Origin: Aliagarivorans marinus DSM 23064
GTDB lineage: Bacteria; Pseudomonadota; Gammaproteobacteria; Enterobacterales; Celerinatantimonadaceae
Direction: 5' to 3'
Length of the DNA stretch: 64,000 bases
Assembly: GCF_000429485.1 (NCBI RefSeq)
Contig: NZ_AUBY01000013.1
Span: 124,001-188,000 of the forward strand
Shown: in pieces, positions 18,067 to 27,968 of the stretch
Layout of the letters: the number at the start of each line of letters is the position of its first letter
How positions within the stretch are numbered: position 1 is the first letter of the stretch
Made by a program: the position numbers and the translations under genes
The notes under the pieces: generated by a model
Databases searched by the model: none
Told to the model about the DNA's origin: nothing
What the model saw: the letters and a program-made list of their open reading frames with translations, nothing else

Positions 18067-19533
18067 ATGCCAACCAGCAAAGCGCGCGAGCACTACCTAC
18101 AGGGAAAAATTCTGGTTTTAGGGGCCAGTGGCTATATTGGCAGCCACCTACTGCCCTATTTGCTGGCACAAAACTATCAGTTGCGAGCGGCCTGTCGCCA
18201 CCCAGAGAACCTGCCGCTGGCCGATCATCACGCGTTGGAGCGCTGTCACTGCAATGCCCTCGACCCGCAAAGCCTGAGCAACGCGCTGCAAGGGGTGAAG
18301 CAGGTGATCTACCTGATCCACAGCATGAGCGATGGCAAAGGCTATGCCGAGCGTGACCGGGTAGCTGCGCGCAACCTGGCCTTGGCGGCGCACCAAGCCG
18401 GAGTGGAACATATCGTCTACTTGGGCTCACTCACCGCCGATGCTACCCGCTCCACCCACCTGCGCTCGCGCGAGCAAACCGGCGAGGCGCTGCACAGCAC
18501 CGGCATCAAAGTAACCGAGATCCGCGCACCGATCATTATCGGCCCCGGCTCTGCGCCCTTTGAGGTGATCCGCGATGTGGTCAATCACCTGCCCTTCGGC
18601 ATCCTGCCCAAGCAGATGCACTCTAGTTCGTCACCGATTGCGCTGGAGAACTTGCTGGCTTATATGAGTGCCACCCTCGATACCCCGGCAATGCAGGGCC
18701 TAACCTTGGATATCGCCGGGCCGCAGAAGCTCAGCTATGTGGAGCTGATGCAGGCCTACGCCGACCACCTGAACAAGCCGTTTCGCAGCATTGTGTTGCC
18801 CAATATTCCAATCCAGTTGATGCGCCTGTTTGTGCCGCTGCTGACCAGCGCGCCGCCAGGGATCATCCGCGCGCTGCTCGGTGGCCTGTATCACGACATT
18901 CAATCGGAGCCCTCGCTGGCACAAAAGCTCTACCCGCAACAGCTGTTGTCGTTGGAGCAAGCCTTCGAGCAAACCGATAACTACGAAGCCCAGCAACAAG
19001 ACAGCCTAAGCTGGTACCATGGCAATATGATCTACCGACTGCACAACAATCGAAACGCCTACTATGGCGAGGCGATCCACGTCTGTCACAGCGCCAAGGC
19101 AACACCCGCGCAGATCTGGCAGGTACTGCGCAAACTTGGCGGCCACCACGGCTACTACTATCTTGATCTGTTCTGGCAAATGCGCGGCTGGATCGACCGC
19201 TTATTTGGCGGTGAGGGCCTACGCCGCTATCGGGAGAATCCCATCGAGCTATTTAGCGGCGAGGTGTTGGATAACTGGTTAATCAAAGAGGCGCGCCGCG
19301 AAAAGCGGCTGTTTATGCAGTTTTTGATGCGCTCACCGGGCGCTGGCTGCTTGGAGTTCAGCATCGACCCGGAACCAGACGGCCATAGCCGCCTGTCGAT
19401 TACCGCCTACTGGCATCCCAAAGGGCTATGGGGTCGACTGTATTGGATCTTGTTCAAACCCGCCCACCTGATCCTGTTTCACGGGATGATTAAAACCATC
19501 CTTAAGCAGGCGGCCAAGGCGCCTAAGCCTTAG
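18067..19533 (+). CDS. SDR epimerase-like protein with C-terminal DUF2867 domain
   Basis: A 488-residue two-domain protein. Residues ~14-310 are an NAD(P)-binding Rossmann domain of the extended/atypical SDR type (ILVLGASGYIGSHL nucleotide motif); residues ~340-485 match the DUF2867 domain with hydrophobic, Trp-rich segments near the C-terminus (GLWGRLYWILFKPAHLILF), suggesting membrane association. This fused architecture is common in proteobacteria but its reaction is not established. It is convergent with the efflux gene and overlaps its end by 4 bp. Confidence 0.8.
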   Translation: MPTSKAREHYLQGKILVLGASGYIGSHLLPYLLAQNYQLRAACRHPENLPLADHHALERCHCNALDPQSLSNALQGVKQVIYLIHSMSDGKGYAERDRVAARNLALAAHQAGVEHIVYLGSLTADATRSTHLRSREQTGEALHSTGIKVTEIRAPIIIGPGSAPFEVIRDVVNHLPFGILPKQMHSSSSPIALENLLAYMSATLDTPAMQGLTLDIAGPQKLSYVELMQAYADHLNKPFRSIVLPNIPIQLMRLFVPLLTSAPPGIIRALLGGLYHDIQSEPSLAQKLYPQQLLSLEQAFEQTDNYEAQQQDSLSWYHGNMIYRLHNNRNAYYGEAIHVCHSAKATPAQIWQVLRKLGGHHGYYYLDLFWQMRGWIDRLFGGEGLRRYRENPIELFSGEVLDNWLIKEARREKRLFMQFLMRSPGAGCLEFSIDPEPDGHSRLSITAYWHPKGLWGRLYWILFKPAHLILFHGMIKTILKQAAKAPKP

Positions 19534-20747
19534 CCATCATGACAGGCCAAGGCCTGCACCGCCCGCTGCCCCCACAATTGGGCGAGTAAGCCCGCCGAGC
19601 CACACAGCAAAAAGCCCAGTACCAGCGGTGTCACGTTAGTGGTGATATTGGCGCCAATCAGCGCGCCAATGGGGATCGCAATCAAGGTCGACAGGCTGGC
19701 AACAATCGCCGACCCCAAGCCCGCTAGCGCGCCCAAGGGCTCCATAGCCAGTGAGTTGAGGTTGCCGAACAAGATCCCCACCGAGAAGAACACCAGCACC
19801 ATATAGCCCATCAGCAGCCACAGCGGCGGCAGTTCGGCCAGCAGCAACAGTACAATCAGGAACAGAGCACTCAAACCAATCACCGCGATCAGCGCCCCGC
19901 GCACCAACGGCCGCATCCCCAGCTTGGTCACCAGCTGGCCATTGACCAGCGAAGCAGCCCCCACCGAGCAGGCCGCTACCGCAAACAGCACACCGAACAT
20001 CGCGCCCATATCGTAGAGCTTGATATAGATGATCGATGCCGAGTTGAGGTAGGCCATAAACACACCGAAGATCAGCCCCGACAGCACGGTGTAACTGACC
20101 GCCTGCGGCTGGGTGAAGAAAAAGCGAAAGCCCTCGCCGATACTGGCAAGCGACAGTGGTCGGCGCTTCGCCTTGTCCAGTGTCTCTTCAAGGCCAAAGC
20201 TAAACCACAGCGCCACAATCGCCCCGGCACAGAACAGCACACCGAAGATCCAGCGCCAGCCCGCCAGATGCATCACCACCTGCCCCAAACTAGGCGCGAA
20301 GATCGGAATCAAGATAAACACCGAGAAGATCACCGACATCACCTTAGCCATCGCCTCGCCCTGCAGCTTATCGCGCACAATCGCCACCGTGAGCACCCTT
20401 GGCGCCGCCGCCCCCATGCCTTGGATCAGTCGCCCGGCAATCAGTAGCTCAAAGCTCGGCGCCAGAAAACACAGCAGTGCCCCGCTACAAAACAGCAAAT
20501 AGCCCAGCGCAATCGGCCCTTTACGACCAAAGCGGTCTGACACTGGCCCATAGAACAGCTGCCCCACCGCCATGCCAATAAACACCGCCGTGACCACCCA
20601 CTGGGACTGGTTTTTGTTTTCCAGCTGATATTCAGCGGCAATATCTAGCAGCGCGGGCAGCATCATATCGATAGCCAGCGCAGCCATCGACATCATCATG
20701 GCCATCAAGACCACCAAAGAGATAGGAGGGGAGCTTCGGTTAGGCAC
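19530..20747 (-). CDS. Bcr/CflA-family MFS drug efflux transporter
   Basis: A 405-residue, 12-helix major facilitator. Family signatures are DMMLPALLDI in helix 1, GQLFYGPVSDRFGRKGPI in the loop 2-3, and RLIQGMGAAAPRV in helix 4. Such pumps export antibiotics or small metabolites by proton antiport. The start is GTG with AGGA 7-8 bases upstream. It is divergent from recN. Confidence 0.88.
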   Translation of the reverse strand: MPNRSSPPISLVVLMAMMMSMAALAIDMMLPALLDIAAEYQLENKNQSQWVVTAVFIGMAVGQLFYGPVSDRFGRKGPIALGYLLFCSGALLCFLAPSFELLIAGRLIQGMGAAAPRVLTVAIVRDKLQGEAMAKVMSVIFSVFILIPIFAPSLGQVVMHLAGWRWIFGVLFCAGAIVALWFSFGLEETLDKAKRRPLSLASIGEGFRFFFTQPQAVSYTVLSGLIFGVFMAYLNSASIIYIKLYDMGAMFGVLFAVAACSVGAASLVNGQLVTKLGMRPLVRGALIAVIGLSALFLIVLLLLAELPPLWLLMGYMVLVFFSVGILFGNLNSLAMEPLGALAGLGSAIVASLSTLIAIPIGALIGANITTNVTPLVLGFLLCGSAGLLAQLWGQRAVQALACHDG

Positions 20748-20894
20748 AACAGGATCCTTTAAATTTAATGCGCGTGTTATAGCATACTCCGGTGTGCGCT
20801 CGCATGGCTTGCGCGAAACACCGCTAAATAGTGATTATCCAACTCGGATATACCCGAACCCGGCTGATTTAACCTTGCACAGTTTCCAACCAAC

Positions 20895-20910
20895 CTGTAT
20901 GGTTATACAG
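20895..20910. promoter_or_regulatory. LexA (SOS) box 1 of recN
   Basis: CTGTATGGTTATACAG matches CTGT-N8-ACAG perfectly, 28 bp before the recN start. Binding by LexA would repress recN until DNA damage. Confidence 0.9.
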
Positions 20911-20913
20911 CTA

Positions 20914-20929
20914 CTGTATTTTTACACAG
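20914..20929. promoter_or_regulatory. LexA (SOS) box 2 of recN
   Basis: CTGTATTTTTACACAG is a second perfect CTGT-N8-ACAG site, 3 bases after the first and 8 bp before the ATG. Tandem boxes imply tight SOS repression. Confidence 0.9.
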
Positions 20930-20937
20930 GTATGGTT

Positions 20938-22602
20938 ATGTTAACGCAGCTGACGGTCCAAAATTTTGCCATCGTACGTTTTCTTGAACTCGATTTTCAC
21001 CGTGGGATGACCACCATTACCGGCGAAACCGGCGCCGGTAAATCCATCGCTATCGACGCCCTCGGCTTGTGCCTGGGCAGCCGCGCCGAGGCCGCCATGG
21101 TTCGCCCGGGTGCCGATAAAGCCGAGATCAGCGTACAGTTCGATATCGAGCAAAACCCACAGGCCCAGCTGTGGCTTCAACAGAATGAACTGGATAGTGA
21201 CAGTGAGTGCATACTACGCCGTGTAGTCACTAAAGAAGGCCGCTCCAAAGCCTATGTTAACGGCACCGCGGTACCGCTGGCCCAGCTAAAGAACCTCGGC
21301 CAATACCTTATCAGCATCCACGGCCAACACGCCCATCATCAGCTACTTAAACCGGCGCAGCAGCTGCATATCGTTGACCAATACGCCAGCCATCAAAGCC
21401 TGTTAGAACAGGTAAAACAGCGCTATCAACACTGGAAGCAGCTACGTAACGAACAGGCCCAAGCCAAACAGCAGCAACAAGAGCTGGAAGCCCAGCGCCA
21501 ACTGTTGGAATACCAAGTACAGGAACTGGACGAGTTCGCTTTGGGCGAAGGCGAGTACCAGCAAATCGAGCAAGATCACCAGCGTCTGTCTAACACCACC
21601 GAGCTGCAGCAACAGAGCCAACAACTGTTGCAGCTGCTGGCCCAAGACGAACAGCTAAACGTGAACGACATGCTCAATCAGGCCTGTCGCAGCATCAGTC
21701 AGCTCTGCGAGCTCGACCCAAAACTGGAAGAGCTAAGCAACCTATTGCACGAAGCCCAACTGCAGCTCGACGACGCCAGCCATCAGCTCAGCCACTACAG
21801 CGAAAATCTTGACTACGACCCGGAAGCGTTTAACGAGCTTGAAGCGCGCCTGTCTCAAGCGCTCGATCTCGCCCGCAAACATCAGGTTCGCCCCGAACAG
21901 CTACCCGAACACCACGCCCAGCTAGCCGACAAGCTCACCCAGCTTAACCAACAAGGCGAGCGCCTCGAAGGCTTAGACCAAGAGATCGAGCAGGCCTGGC
22001 AGCACTACCTCAAACTGGCACAAAAGCTCTCCAAAAGCCGTCAACGCAATGCCAAAGAGCTGGCCAACCGCATCTGCCAGGAAATCCGCAAGCTCAGCAT
22101 GCCCAAGGCCCAATGCCAGTTTGCAGTGGTCAGCGATGAGACGCAGGCAAACAGCAACGGTATCGACAAGCTTGAGCTGCAAGTAAGCACCAACCCCGGC
22201 CAACCACTGCAGGCTATGGATAAGGTCGCCTCAGGCGGTGAGCTATCGCGTATCGGCTTGGCGATTCAGGTTATTTGTTCGTCGTCGATGCTCAGCCCCA
22301 CCCTTATCTTCGATGAGGTGGATGTGGGTATTAGCGGGCCAACTGCCGCCGTGGTTGGCAGTATGCTTCGCCAGCTCGGCCAACAAAGCCAGATCCTCTG
22401 TGTAACCCACCTGCCGCAGGTCGCCGGCCATGGCCACCAACAGATGTTGGTGCAAAAACAACAGGGCCGAAACAACACCGAAACCAGTATGGTGGCGCTC
22501 AACCCGGACCAACGCATCACCGAGCTGGCCCGCCTGTTAGCCGGCGACGCCATTACCGATTCGGCCTTGGCAAATGCCCGCGAGCTGCTGGTTCAGGACT
22601 AA
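20938..22602 (+). CDS. recN: DNA repair protein RecN
   Basis: A 554-residue SMC-like ATPase for double-strand break repair. Walker A is GETGAGKS (29-36); a long Gln-rich coiled coil fills about residues 150-370; the C-terminal head has ASGGELSR and LIFDEVDVGISG. The ATG at 20938 was chosen because relatives begin MLTQL; an upstream in-frame extension to 20698 runs through the LexA boxes. MVMLTQL from 20932 is a close alternative. Confidence 0.95.
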   Translation: MLTQLTVQNFAIVRFLELDFHRGMTTITGETGAGKSIAIDALGLCLGSRAEAAMVRPGADKAEISVQFDIEQNPQAQLWLQQNELDSDSECILRRVVTKEGRSKAYVNGTAVPLAQLKNLGQYLISIHGQHAHHQLLKPAQQLHIVDQYASHQSLLEQVKQRYQHWKQLRNEQAQAKQQQQELEAQRQLLEYQVQELDEFALGEGEYQQIEQDHQRLSNTTELQQQSQQLLQLLAQDEQLNVNDMLNQACRSISQLCELDPKLEELSNLLHEAQLQLDDASHQLSHYSENLDYDPEAFNELEARLSQALDLARKHQVRPEQLPEHHAQLADKLTQLNQQGERLEGLDQEIEQAWQHYLKLAQKLSKSRQRNAKELANRICQEIRKLSMPKAQCQFAVVSDETQANSNGIDKLELQVSTNPGQPLQAMDKVASGGELSRIGLAIQVICSSSMLSPTLIFDEVDVGISGPTAAVVGSMLRQLGQQSQILCVTHLPQVAGHGHQQMLVQKQQGRNNTETSMVALNPDQRITELARLLAGDAITDSALANARELLVQD

Positions 22603-22649
22603 GTCTTTTCACCCAAGCAAGCATTTCTACCTGCAACAATGCGAATCGG

Positions 22650-22682
22650 AGCCGGGTTCTCAAAGATCCGGCTTCTTTTTCT
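22650..22682 (+). terminator. Terminator after recN
   Basis: Stem AGCCGG / CCGGCT with a larger loop, followed by TCTTTTTCT. Confidence 0.7.
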
Positions 22683-22733
22683 AGGCGCGCTTGGTTATGA
22701 TTGCCCACCTAAGTAAAGGAGCAACTCACCGTT

Positions 22734-23093
22734 ATGCGCAATTTCGCTAAACTTTGTATTCTCGTGTTAGGCCTAGGCGGCCTGGCTGGCTGTTCAGCGT
22801 TCGACTGGATGGTGTACAAAATCGACATCCCCCAAGGCAACTACATCGACAACGCCAAAGTTGAACAACTGCGTATCAACATGACCAAAGAGCAAGTGCG
22901 CTTCGTACTGGGTACCCCAATGCTGGTCGACACCTTCGACAAAGAGCGTTGGTACTACATCTACAGCTATCAAGAAGGCAACGGCAAATACGAGCGCCGC
23001 GACCTGATGGTACAGTTTGTCGGCAACCATCTTGCACTGGTGGAAGGCGACTACGAACTGAGCCCCGACTTTATGACTCCGCTGGATAGCTAG
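22734..23093 (+). CDS. bamE: Outer-membrane assembly lipoprotein BamE
   Basis: A 119-residue lipoprotein with lipobox LAGC (Cys20) and the BamE/SmpA fold: NMTKEQVRFVLGTPMLVDTF and RWYYIYSYQEG. It is a small subunit of the BAM complex that inserts outer-membrane proteins. It follows recN as in many gammaproteobacteria, has its own ribosome site (AAAGGAG) and ends at a terminator. Confidence 0.95.
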   Translation: MRNFAKLCILVLGLGGLAGCSAFDWMVYKIDIPQGNYIDNAKVEQLRINMTKEQVRFVLGTPMLVDTFDKERWYYIYSYQEGNGKYERRDLMVQFVGNHLALVEGDYELSPDFMTPLDS

Positions 23094-23126
23094 TCAGCCC
23101 CTTCGCCTAAGACATTGCTAAATATG

Positions 23127-23160
23127 AAAAAAGCTTGGTTAATCCAAGCTTTTTTCTTTT
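23127..23160. terminator. Terminator after bamE
   Basis: 12-bp stem AAAAAAGCTTGG / CCAAGCTTTTTT with loop TTAAT. Confidence 0.9.
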
Positions 23161-23227
23161 CGCGACAATTGATAAGCTGACACTGTTTTGATTTATTAGT
23201 TACCTTATCAAGGAAGATGTAGTAGCA

Positions 23228-23674
23228 ATGAATCTCGTAAAAATCGCTCTATTAGCCACCGCTCTAGGCCTTACCGGATGCGCCACCACCAACGACAGCA
23301 AGCTCGCTGAAGCGGTCGATGCCTATCCCAATCAACTCGATGCCAACTACCTGGCAAGCTTCTCCCGCAACATCGCGGAGGAGTGCACGGAAAGACGCTA
23401 CGGAACCTACAGCGCCGACACCAACTTCAAATGTGAGGTGGTCGGTAGCCTGTTTGTCGTTACCCACACCTTAAAAAACCGCCGCTGGGAATGGTTCCCA
23501 GAAGCAGGAGCAAGCGTTACCTCCGAGGTTATGGATTACGTATGCAGCCAAAGCTATACCAGAGCGTTCTTGGAGCAAGGCGGCGGTGTAGTCGTCGATC
23601 TCAGGGGCCAAAATGGCTTTGTCGGCAATGTTAAAACCTTGAAGATTGCCCAAGCTAAGCCAACAAGCCACTAA
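23228..23674 (+). CDS. Small lipoprotein of unknown function
   Basis: A 148-residue protein with a lipoprotein signal (LLATALGLTGC, lipidated Cys18). The mature part has four or more cysteines (EECTE, FKCEV, YVCSQ) and a Trp-rich turn (RRWEWFPEAGASV). No known domain was recognised. It stands alone between two terminators and has a good AGGAAG ribosome site, so it is probably a real, separately expressed gene. Confidence 0.75.
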   Translation: MNLVKIALLATALGLTGCATTNDSKLAEAVDAYPNQLDANYLASFSRNIAEECTERRYGTYSADTNFKCEVVGSLFVVTHTLKNRRWEWFPEAGASVTSEVMDYVCSQSYTRAFLEQGGGVVVDLRGQNGFVGNVKTLKIAQAKPTSH

Positions 23675-23699
23675 AAAGCCGGGGCTAACCCGGCTTTTT
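23674..23699. terminator. Terminator between the lipoprotein and rnfH
   Basis: Stem AAAAGCCGGG / CCCGGCTTTT with loop GCTAA; serves both convergent genes. Confidence 0.85.
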
Positions 23700-23726
23700 C
23701 ATTTCTACAGCGTCTAGCGCTTGCAG

Positions 23727-24071
23727 TTAAACCTTCTGGCTGCCTTTCTTGGGCCTGCCGCCAGTCACCTTACTGGCGCGACCTTCCTCTTTGGCTCGCT
23801 CCGCACGCAGCTTACGCAACTCTTTCGGGTCGGCAATCAAGGGGCGATAGATCTCGATGCGGTCCCCGTCTTTTAGCTGCTGATTCAGCTTCGCCGCGCG
23901 ACTAAAGATGCCTACGCTGGCGTTTGCTGGGTCAATCTCAGGAAAGTACTCGCAAATCCCCGATTGCACAATGGCCTGCTCAATGGTGGTGCCTTCATCC
24001 ACGCTCACTGCCAGCAGTTGTTGCTCATGGGGCAAGGCATACACCACTTCAATAGAAATCTGTTTACTCAT
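23727..24071 (-). CDS. rnfH: RnfH family ubiquitin-like-fold protein
   Basis: A 114-residue protein with the beta-grasp RnfH domain ([36 protein letters not shown]) and a basic tail ending [10 protein letters not shown]. It pairs with ratA as usual in gammaproteobacteria; its exact role is unsettled. The ATG at 24071 is preceded directly by an in-frame GTG (24074) that overlaps the ratA stop; either start implies coupling to ratA. Confidence 0.9.
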   Translation of the reverse strand: MSKQISIEVVYALPHEQQLLAVSVDEGTTIEQAIVQSGICEYFPEIDPANASVGIFSRAAKLNQQLKDGDRIEIYRPLIADPKELRKLRAERAKEEGRASKVTGGRPKKGSQKV

Positions 24072-24073
24072 CA

Positions 24074-24502
24074 CTAATACACCTGCTTGGCGCGCTCAAC
24101 AAAGGCGTTCACCATGTTTCCGGCCAGTTCATTAAACACCCGGCCAAAGGCCGCGGCAATCAAGCTGCTGCTGAACTCAAACTGCAGGTCCAACTCCACC
24201 TTACAAGCCTGCTCATCAAGGGCGGTAAAACGCCAAATCCCGGACAACGCTTTAAACGGCCCATCGACCAAAGTCATCGAAATGGAACGGCCATCTTCAA
24301 GGGTATTCTCGGTGGTAAAGCTATTGCGGATCCCGGCCTTGGCAACCGCCACTTCGGCCACCATCTGGTCGCCAGTTTGCTGCTTGATGGTCGCGCCCAC
24401 ACAACCGGGCAGAAACTCAGGATAGGCAGCAACGTCGTTGACCAACTTATACATTTGCTCGGCGCTGTACATCACCAGCGCACTGCGATTGACTTGCGGC
24501 AT
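24074..24502 (-). CDS. ratA: RatA family START/cyclase-like protein
   Basis: A 142-residue protein of the SRPBCC fold ([20 protein letters not shown] near the N-terminus, a helix [23 protein letters not shown] at the end). In E. coli RatA was described as a toxin blocking 70S assembly; the family is also related to coenzyme Q-binding COQ10. The ATG at 24502 was chosen by homology and a GAGGG site; the longer frame to 24667 runs over the smpB start. Confidence 0.9.
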   Translation of the reverse strand: MPQVNRSALVMYSAEQMYKLVNDVAAYPEFLPGCVGATIKQQTGDQMVAEVAVAKAGIRNSFTTENTLEDGRSISMTLVDGPFKALSGIWRFTALDEQACKVELDLQFEFSSSLIAAAFGRVFNELAGNMVNAFVERAKQVY

Positions 24503-24604
24503 GTCAGCCCTCTTAACAAAAATCCGCATCATTTTAGCATTAGCCGCCCAAGGCGGTGCAATAGCAGTTTTCAAGTGGCCGCGCATGAGTATAATAAGCG
24601 CCCT

Positions 24605-25084
24605 ATGAGTAAGAAATCTAAAAAGCCCAGCCCGGGTACCATTGCGCAAAATAAGCGCGCCCGCCACGAATACAGCATCAGCGACAAATTCGAAGCAGGC
24701 CTGGAGTTACAAGGCTGGGAAGTAAAATCATTACGCGCCGGTAAGGCCAATATCAGCGAGAGCTACGTGTTCGTCCGCAACGGCGAAGCCTTCATCTCGG
24801 GAATGAGCGTGCTGCCTCTGCAAGCCGCCTCAACCCACGTGGTGGCCGACCCAACCCGGGTACGCAAGCTACTGCTGAATCGCCGTGAGCTCGACAAACT
24901 GATTGGTGCCACCGAGCGCCAAGGTATGACCTTGGTCGCCCTGTCGCTTTATTGGAAGCGCAGCTGGGCCAAGATCGAAGTCGGCCTTGCCAAAGGTAAG
25001 AAAGACCACGACAAGCGCGCCGATATCAAAGACAGAGAGTGGCAACGCTCGAAAGATCGGGTAATGAAGTCTAACCTGCGTTAG
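24605..25084 (+). CDS. smpB: SsrA-binding protein SmpB
   Basis: A 159-residue RNA-binding protein that delivers tmRNA to stalled ribosomes. It starts MSKKSKKPS, contains [28 protein letters not shown] and the basic C-terminal tail [10 protein letters not shown]. It is divergent from ratA and directly upstream of its RNA partner ssrA. Confidence 0.95.
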   Translation: MSKKSKKPSPGTIAQNKRARHEYSISDKFEAGLELQGWEVKSLRAGKANISESYVFVRNGEAFISGMSVLPLQAASTHVVADPTRVRKLLLNRRELDKLIGATERQGMTLVALSLYWKRSWAKIEVGLAKGKKDHDKRADIKDREWQRSKDRVMKSNLR

Positions 25085-25164
25085 ACAATTGCTCACTTTC
25101 AGCGCAGTTAAACACACAGGGCTAGGTGAAGCCAAAGCTGCTGTGCTAAACTGCGCACAATTCC

Positions 25165-25533
25165 GGGGCTGATTTAGGATTCGACAGGATCACGAAGGCT
25201 TGTGGAGCATGCCGAGGTGCGGTTGGCCTCGTAAAAAAGCCGCAAAAAAATAGTCGCAAACGACGAAAACTACGCACTAGCAGCTTAATAACCTGCTAAG
25301 GGCTCTCCCGCCCTAGCTTCCGCCTGTAAGACGGGGACCAACGGGGGATCAAACCCAAACAGGATCGCGCGGATGCTCCCGCTTGAGAGCTGAAACGTTA
25401 AATATAATTCAAGCTAGTTTTTAAGTAGCGTGTCTGTCCGCAGCTTAACGGCGAACGTAAAGACTGACTAAGCATGTAGCGCCATTGGTTAGACTGGTTT
25501 TGGACGCGGGTTCAACTCCCGCCAGCTCCACCA
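25165..25533 (+). ncRNA. ssrA: tmRNA
   Basis: Begins GGGGCTGATTTAGGATTCGA and ends in the tRNA-like GGTTCAACTCCCGCCAGCTC-CACCA, which pair as an acceptor stem. The internal reading frame at 25256-25288 encodes the degradation tag ANDENYALAA followed by TAA. CCA is encoded. It is a one-piece tmRNA adjacent to smpB. Confidence 0.97.
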
Positions 25534-25542
25534 AACGTTTGG

Positions 25543-25577
25543 AAAGGCGATAACTCTATGAGTTATCGCCTTTTTTA
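25543..25577 (+). terminator. Terminator of ssrA
   Basis: 14-bp stem (AAAGGCGATAACTC / GAGTTATCGCCTTT) with loop TAT and a T-run. Confidence 0.93.
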
Positions 25578-25671
25578 TTCCATTCACAACGTACTTCGCA
25601 CGGTTTCCACTAACAGGCTCTGCCAAACGATATTGCTAATATGGGTTATTGAAACCCTCAACTCACACACC

Positions 25672-27714
25672 TTACCCAACCCTTCGATCAGCCAATTTAA
25701 ACTCCCCAATAAACCCATTTAGTCGTTCGCTCGACGCCTTCAAGCTTTGGCTGGCGAGTACTGTGTTTTGCGTTGTTTCGCTCATTTGCTCGGCTTCGTC
25801 TTTGATGCGGTGTACTTGCTTTCTAATCTCGATGGTGGTGTTTGATTGCTCTTCTACCGCGGCAGCGATTTGCTGTGACATAACCGCTACGCTGTCCATC
25901 TCGGCTCTGAAAAACGCGAAGGTTTCGACGCTGCCCATCATCACGTCGGCAACGCTTGCGCCGTGCTGCTGCAAATCGGAGAGGTGTTTAACGGCGTTCT
26001 TGGCGGTCGTTTGTAGGCTGGAGATCTGTTGTTCTATCTGTTCAGTGGCATCGCGGGTCAAGCCTGCCAAGTTACGGACTTCATCGGCAACCACGGAGAA
26101 GCTGCGGCCATGAACTCCGGCTCGGGCGGATTCAATAGCCGCGTTGAGTGCTAGCAAATTGGTTTGCTCGGCAATGCCACTGATTACCTTGAGAATGTCG
26201 GCGATTTGCTCGGTATCGTTGTCGAGCTGGCCGACTTGTAGCTCGGTTTTGCCTATGGTTTCAACCAGCTGATTCATCATATCGCGGCTCGATGCCATAG
26301 CTTGCTCGCTGTCGAGAGACTTGCCGTAAACGAGTTGAATCGAGTTGGCGGCTTCATTGGTAATAGAGGCCACTTCGGTGCTAACACTCGCCATCTCATC
26401 GATGGAGGTTGTTAGGTAGTTGGTTGATGAATGTTGTCTATTTACGCTGTCTAGGTTTGCCTTCATGGATTCCGCAACGGAGTCTATCCATTGACTGCTG
26501 GACTGTATCGCCCCATCAAAACTGACGAGGGTGTCGTTGAAACTGCATTGAATCTTATTGAAGGCAGAGGTCACTTCCATCAGCTCTTGTGGCCCTTTGA
26601 TGGAAATCTCTTTATCTACCCGCTTGTTTGTCGCCACATCGGAGAACTCGCCAATAATGTAGGACAGCTGCTTGGTGATTGAACGAGTAATTAACAGTGA
26701 AACAGCTATCACTAAAAACAGTACCGCCGCACCGAGAGTAACGCTGGCAAACAGCGCCTGATTGGCTCGCTGTTTCTCTTGTTCAGATAGGTCGATTAGC
26801 CGCTGCGATACAAAGCTGGAGACGGCCCGCAAGCTTTCAATGTTACTGCTTGCCTCTGAAAACCAAGTATGGGGCGACATATCGATGCTCTCTCCGCCCA
26901 TATTCAATAACTTAAAGCGCAAATTGTGAATCGATTGATTTAACTCGCTGTTCAGATGCTGCTGCTCAAAATACTGCACCACATCACTCGGAGCATGGGT
27001 GTTAAAACGCAGTAACAAGTCTTGCAGTGCGCGCCAATCAGCCTTGTTGTTGCCGTGGGAGGTATAGTCGACTTTGCCAAAGCGCAGCATTCGCAGCTTC
27101 ATCGAACGCTCGAACGAGTAAACATTATCAATCTGCATCAGCGTGGCATAGCTAGTTGCCAACATAGACAGCTCAGGGCTAAATGATGAAGCCTTCACCA
27201 AGCTATTAATCGCTTCGATGGCTAGCAGACTTGCGTCGGCGTAGTTATTGGCAATCCAGTTGCCGTTTTCATCTTTTAGCTTGCCCTCGTCAATAAGCTT
27301 GCGCGATGCCTTCAAGAAAGAGAGTGCCGATGAAAAGCGCCCCGCATCAACATAATACCCTTGCAACGCGTCTGACTGGCTCTCTTGGTTGGCTAAATAG
27401 GTATTGAATTCAACCACTGCGCTATCAACATCGGCTCTAAGCCGGTGCAGCCGCTGTTGATAGGAGGAGCCATCCTCAAGCTTTTGGTCGGCGTAAGCGA
27501 TAAAGGCGATGGTATAGTCGCGCTCATCTTGCAGTAGCTTAAGTAAGTCGCCGGTTTTTTGAGCGAGTTCCATTACGGAATGCAGGTTTCTGGTTTGCTG
27601 TTGTTTCTCCATCAACGATATGCAACTCACCGCGATAAAAGCAAACACCAAGAAGGTAGGAAGAAAGGTTAGAATCAAAATCCTTGTTCTAATTTTTATA
27701 CTAGCAATACTCAT
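25672..27714 (-). CDS. Methyl-accepting chemotaxis protein with NIT sensor domain
   Basis: A 680-residue chemoreceptor: membrane helix near residues 10-35, a periplasmic NIT-type (nitrate/nitrite-sensing family) helical domain to about 305 (LLQDERDYTIAFIA is the family-like first helix), a second membrane helix (about 320-345), HAMP, and a cytoplasmic signalling hairpin with EQTNLLALNAAIESARAG and SFSVVADEVRNLAG. Ligand unknown. The ATG at 27714 is preferred over a TTG at 27735. No CheR-docking pentapeptide is evident at the C-terminus. It lies next to the ethanolamine module, which may be coincidence. Confidence 0.88.
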   Translation of the reverse strand: MSIASIKIRTRILILTFLPTFLVFAFIAVSCISLMEKQQQTRNLHSVMELAQKTGDLLKLLQDERDYTIAFIAYADQKLEDGSSYQQRLHRLRADVDSAVVEFNTYLANQESQSDALQGYYVDAGRFSSALSFLKASRKLIDEGKLKDENGNWIANNYADASLLAIEAINSLVKASSFSPELSMLATSYATLMQIDNVYSFERSMKLRMLRFGKVDYTSHGNNKADWRALQDLLLRFNTHAPSDVVQYFEQQHLNSELNQSIHNLRFKLLNMGGESIDMSPHTWFSEASSNIESLRAVSSFVSQRLIDLSEQEKQRANQALFASVTLGAAVLFLVIAVSLLITRSITKQLSYIIGEFSDVATNKRVDKEISIKGPQELMEVTSAFNKIQCSFNDTLVSFDGAIQSSSQWIDSVAESMKANLDSVNRQHSSTNYLTTSIDEMASVSTEVASITNEAANSIQLVYGKSLDSEQAMASSRDMMNQLVETIGKTELQVGQLDNDTEQIADILKVISGIAEQTNLLALNAAIESARAGVHGRSFSVVADEVRNLAGLTRDATEQIEQQISSLQTTAKNAVKHLSDLQQHGASVADVMMGSVETFAFFRAEMDSVAVMSQQIAAAVEEQSNTTIEIRKQVHRIKDEAEQMSETTQNTVLASQSLKASSERLNGFIGEFKLADRRVG

Positions 27715-27968
27715 TAACTTGCTTATCCCTCGCAATAGCCATCCATGCTGCAGGCTATAAAGTAAAGGGCTTTGGCGCGCGTTAATGTGATTTAAACCGA
27801 TAAAACCTCGTCACAAATTCGAATCCCGTAGTATGGGATTTGTCTTCCATAATTAGTTACCGATTTCGGGAATGATAAATAAGGTCGCTGGGTAACTGCC
27901 ATCACACTTAGCCAAGTGAGCTATTTATCCAACGCCAACCTGAATGCAAACAACAGGTGCAGCAAAAG

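Noticed and set aside
25500-25671. tmRNA 3' end as attachment site for a genomic island
   Set aside because: No integrase follows and no duplicate of the tmRNA 3' end was noticed in the window.
27715-27968. Flagellar sigma-28 promoter for the chemoreceptor
   Set aside because: A CCGATAA word occurs, but on the wrong strand for the gene and without a proper -35.
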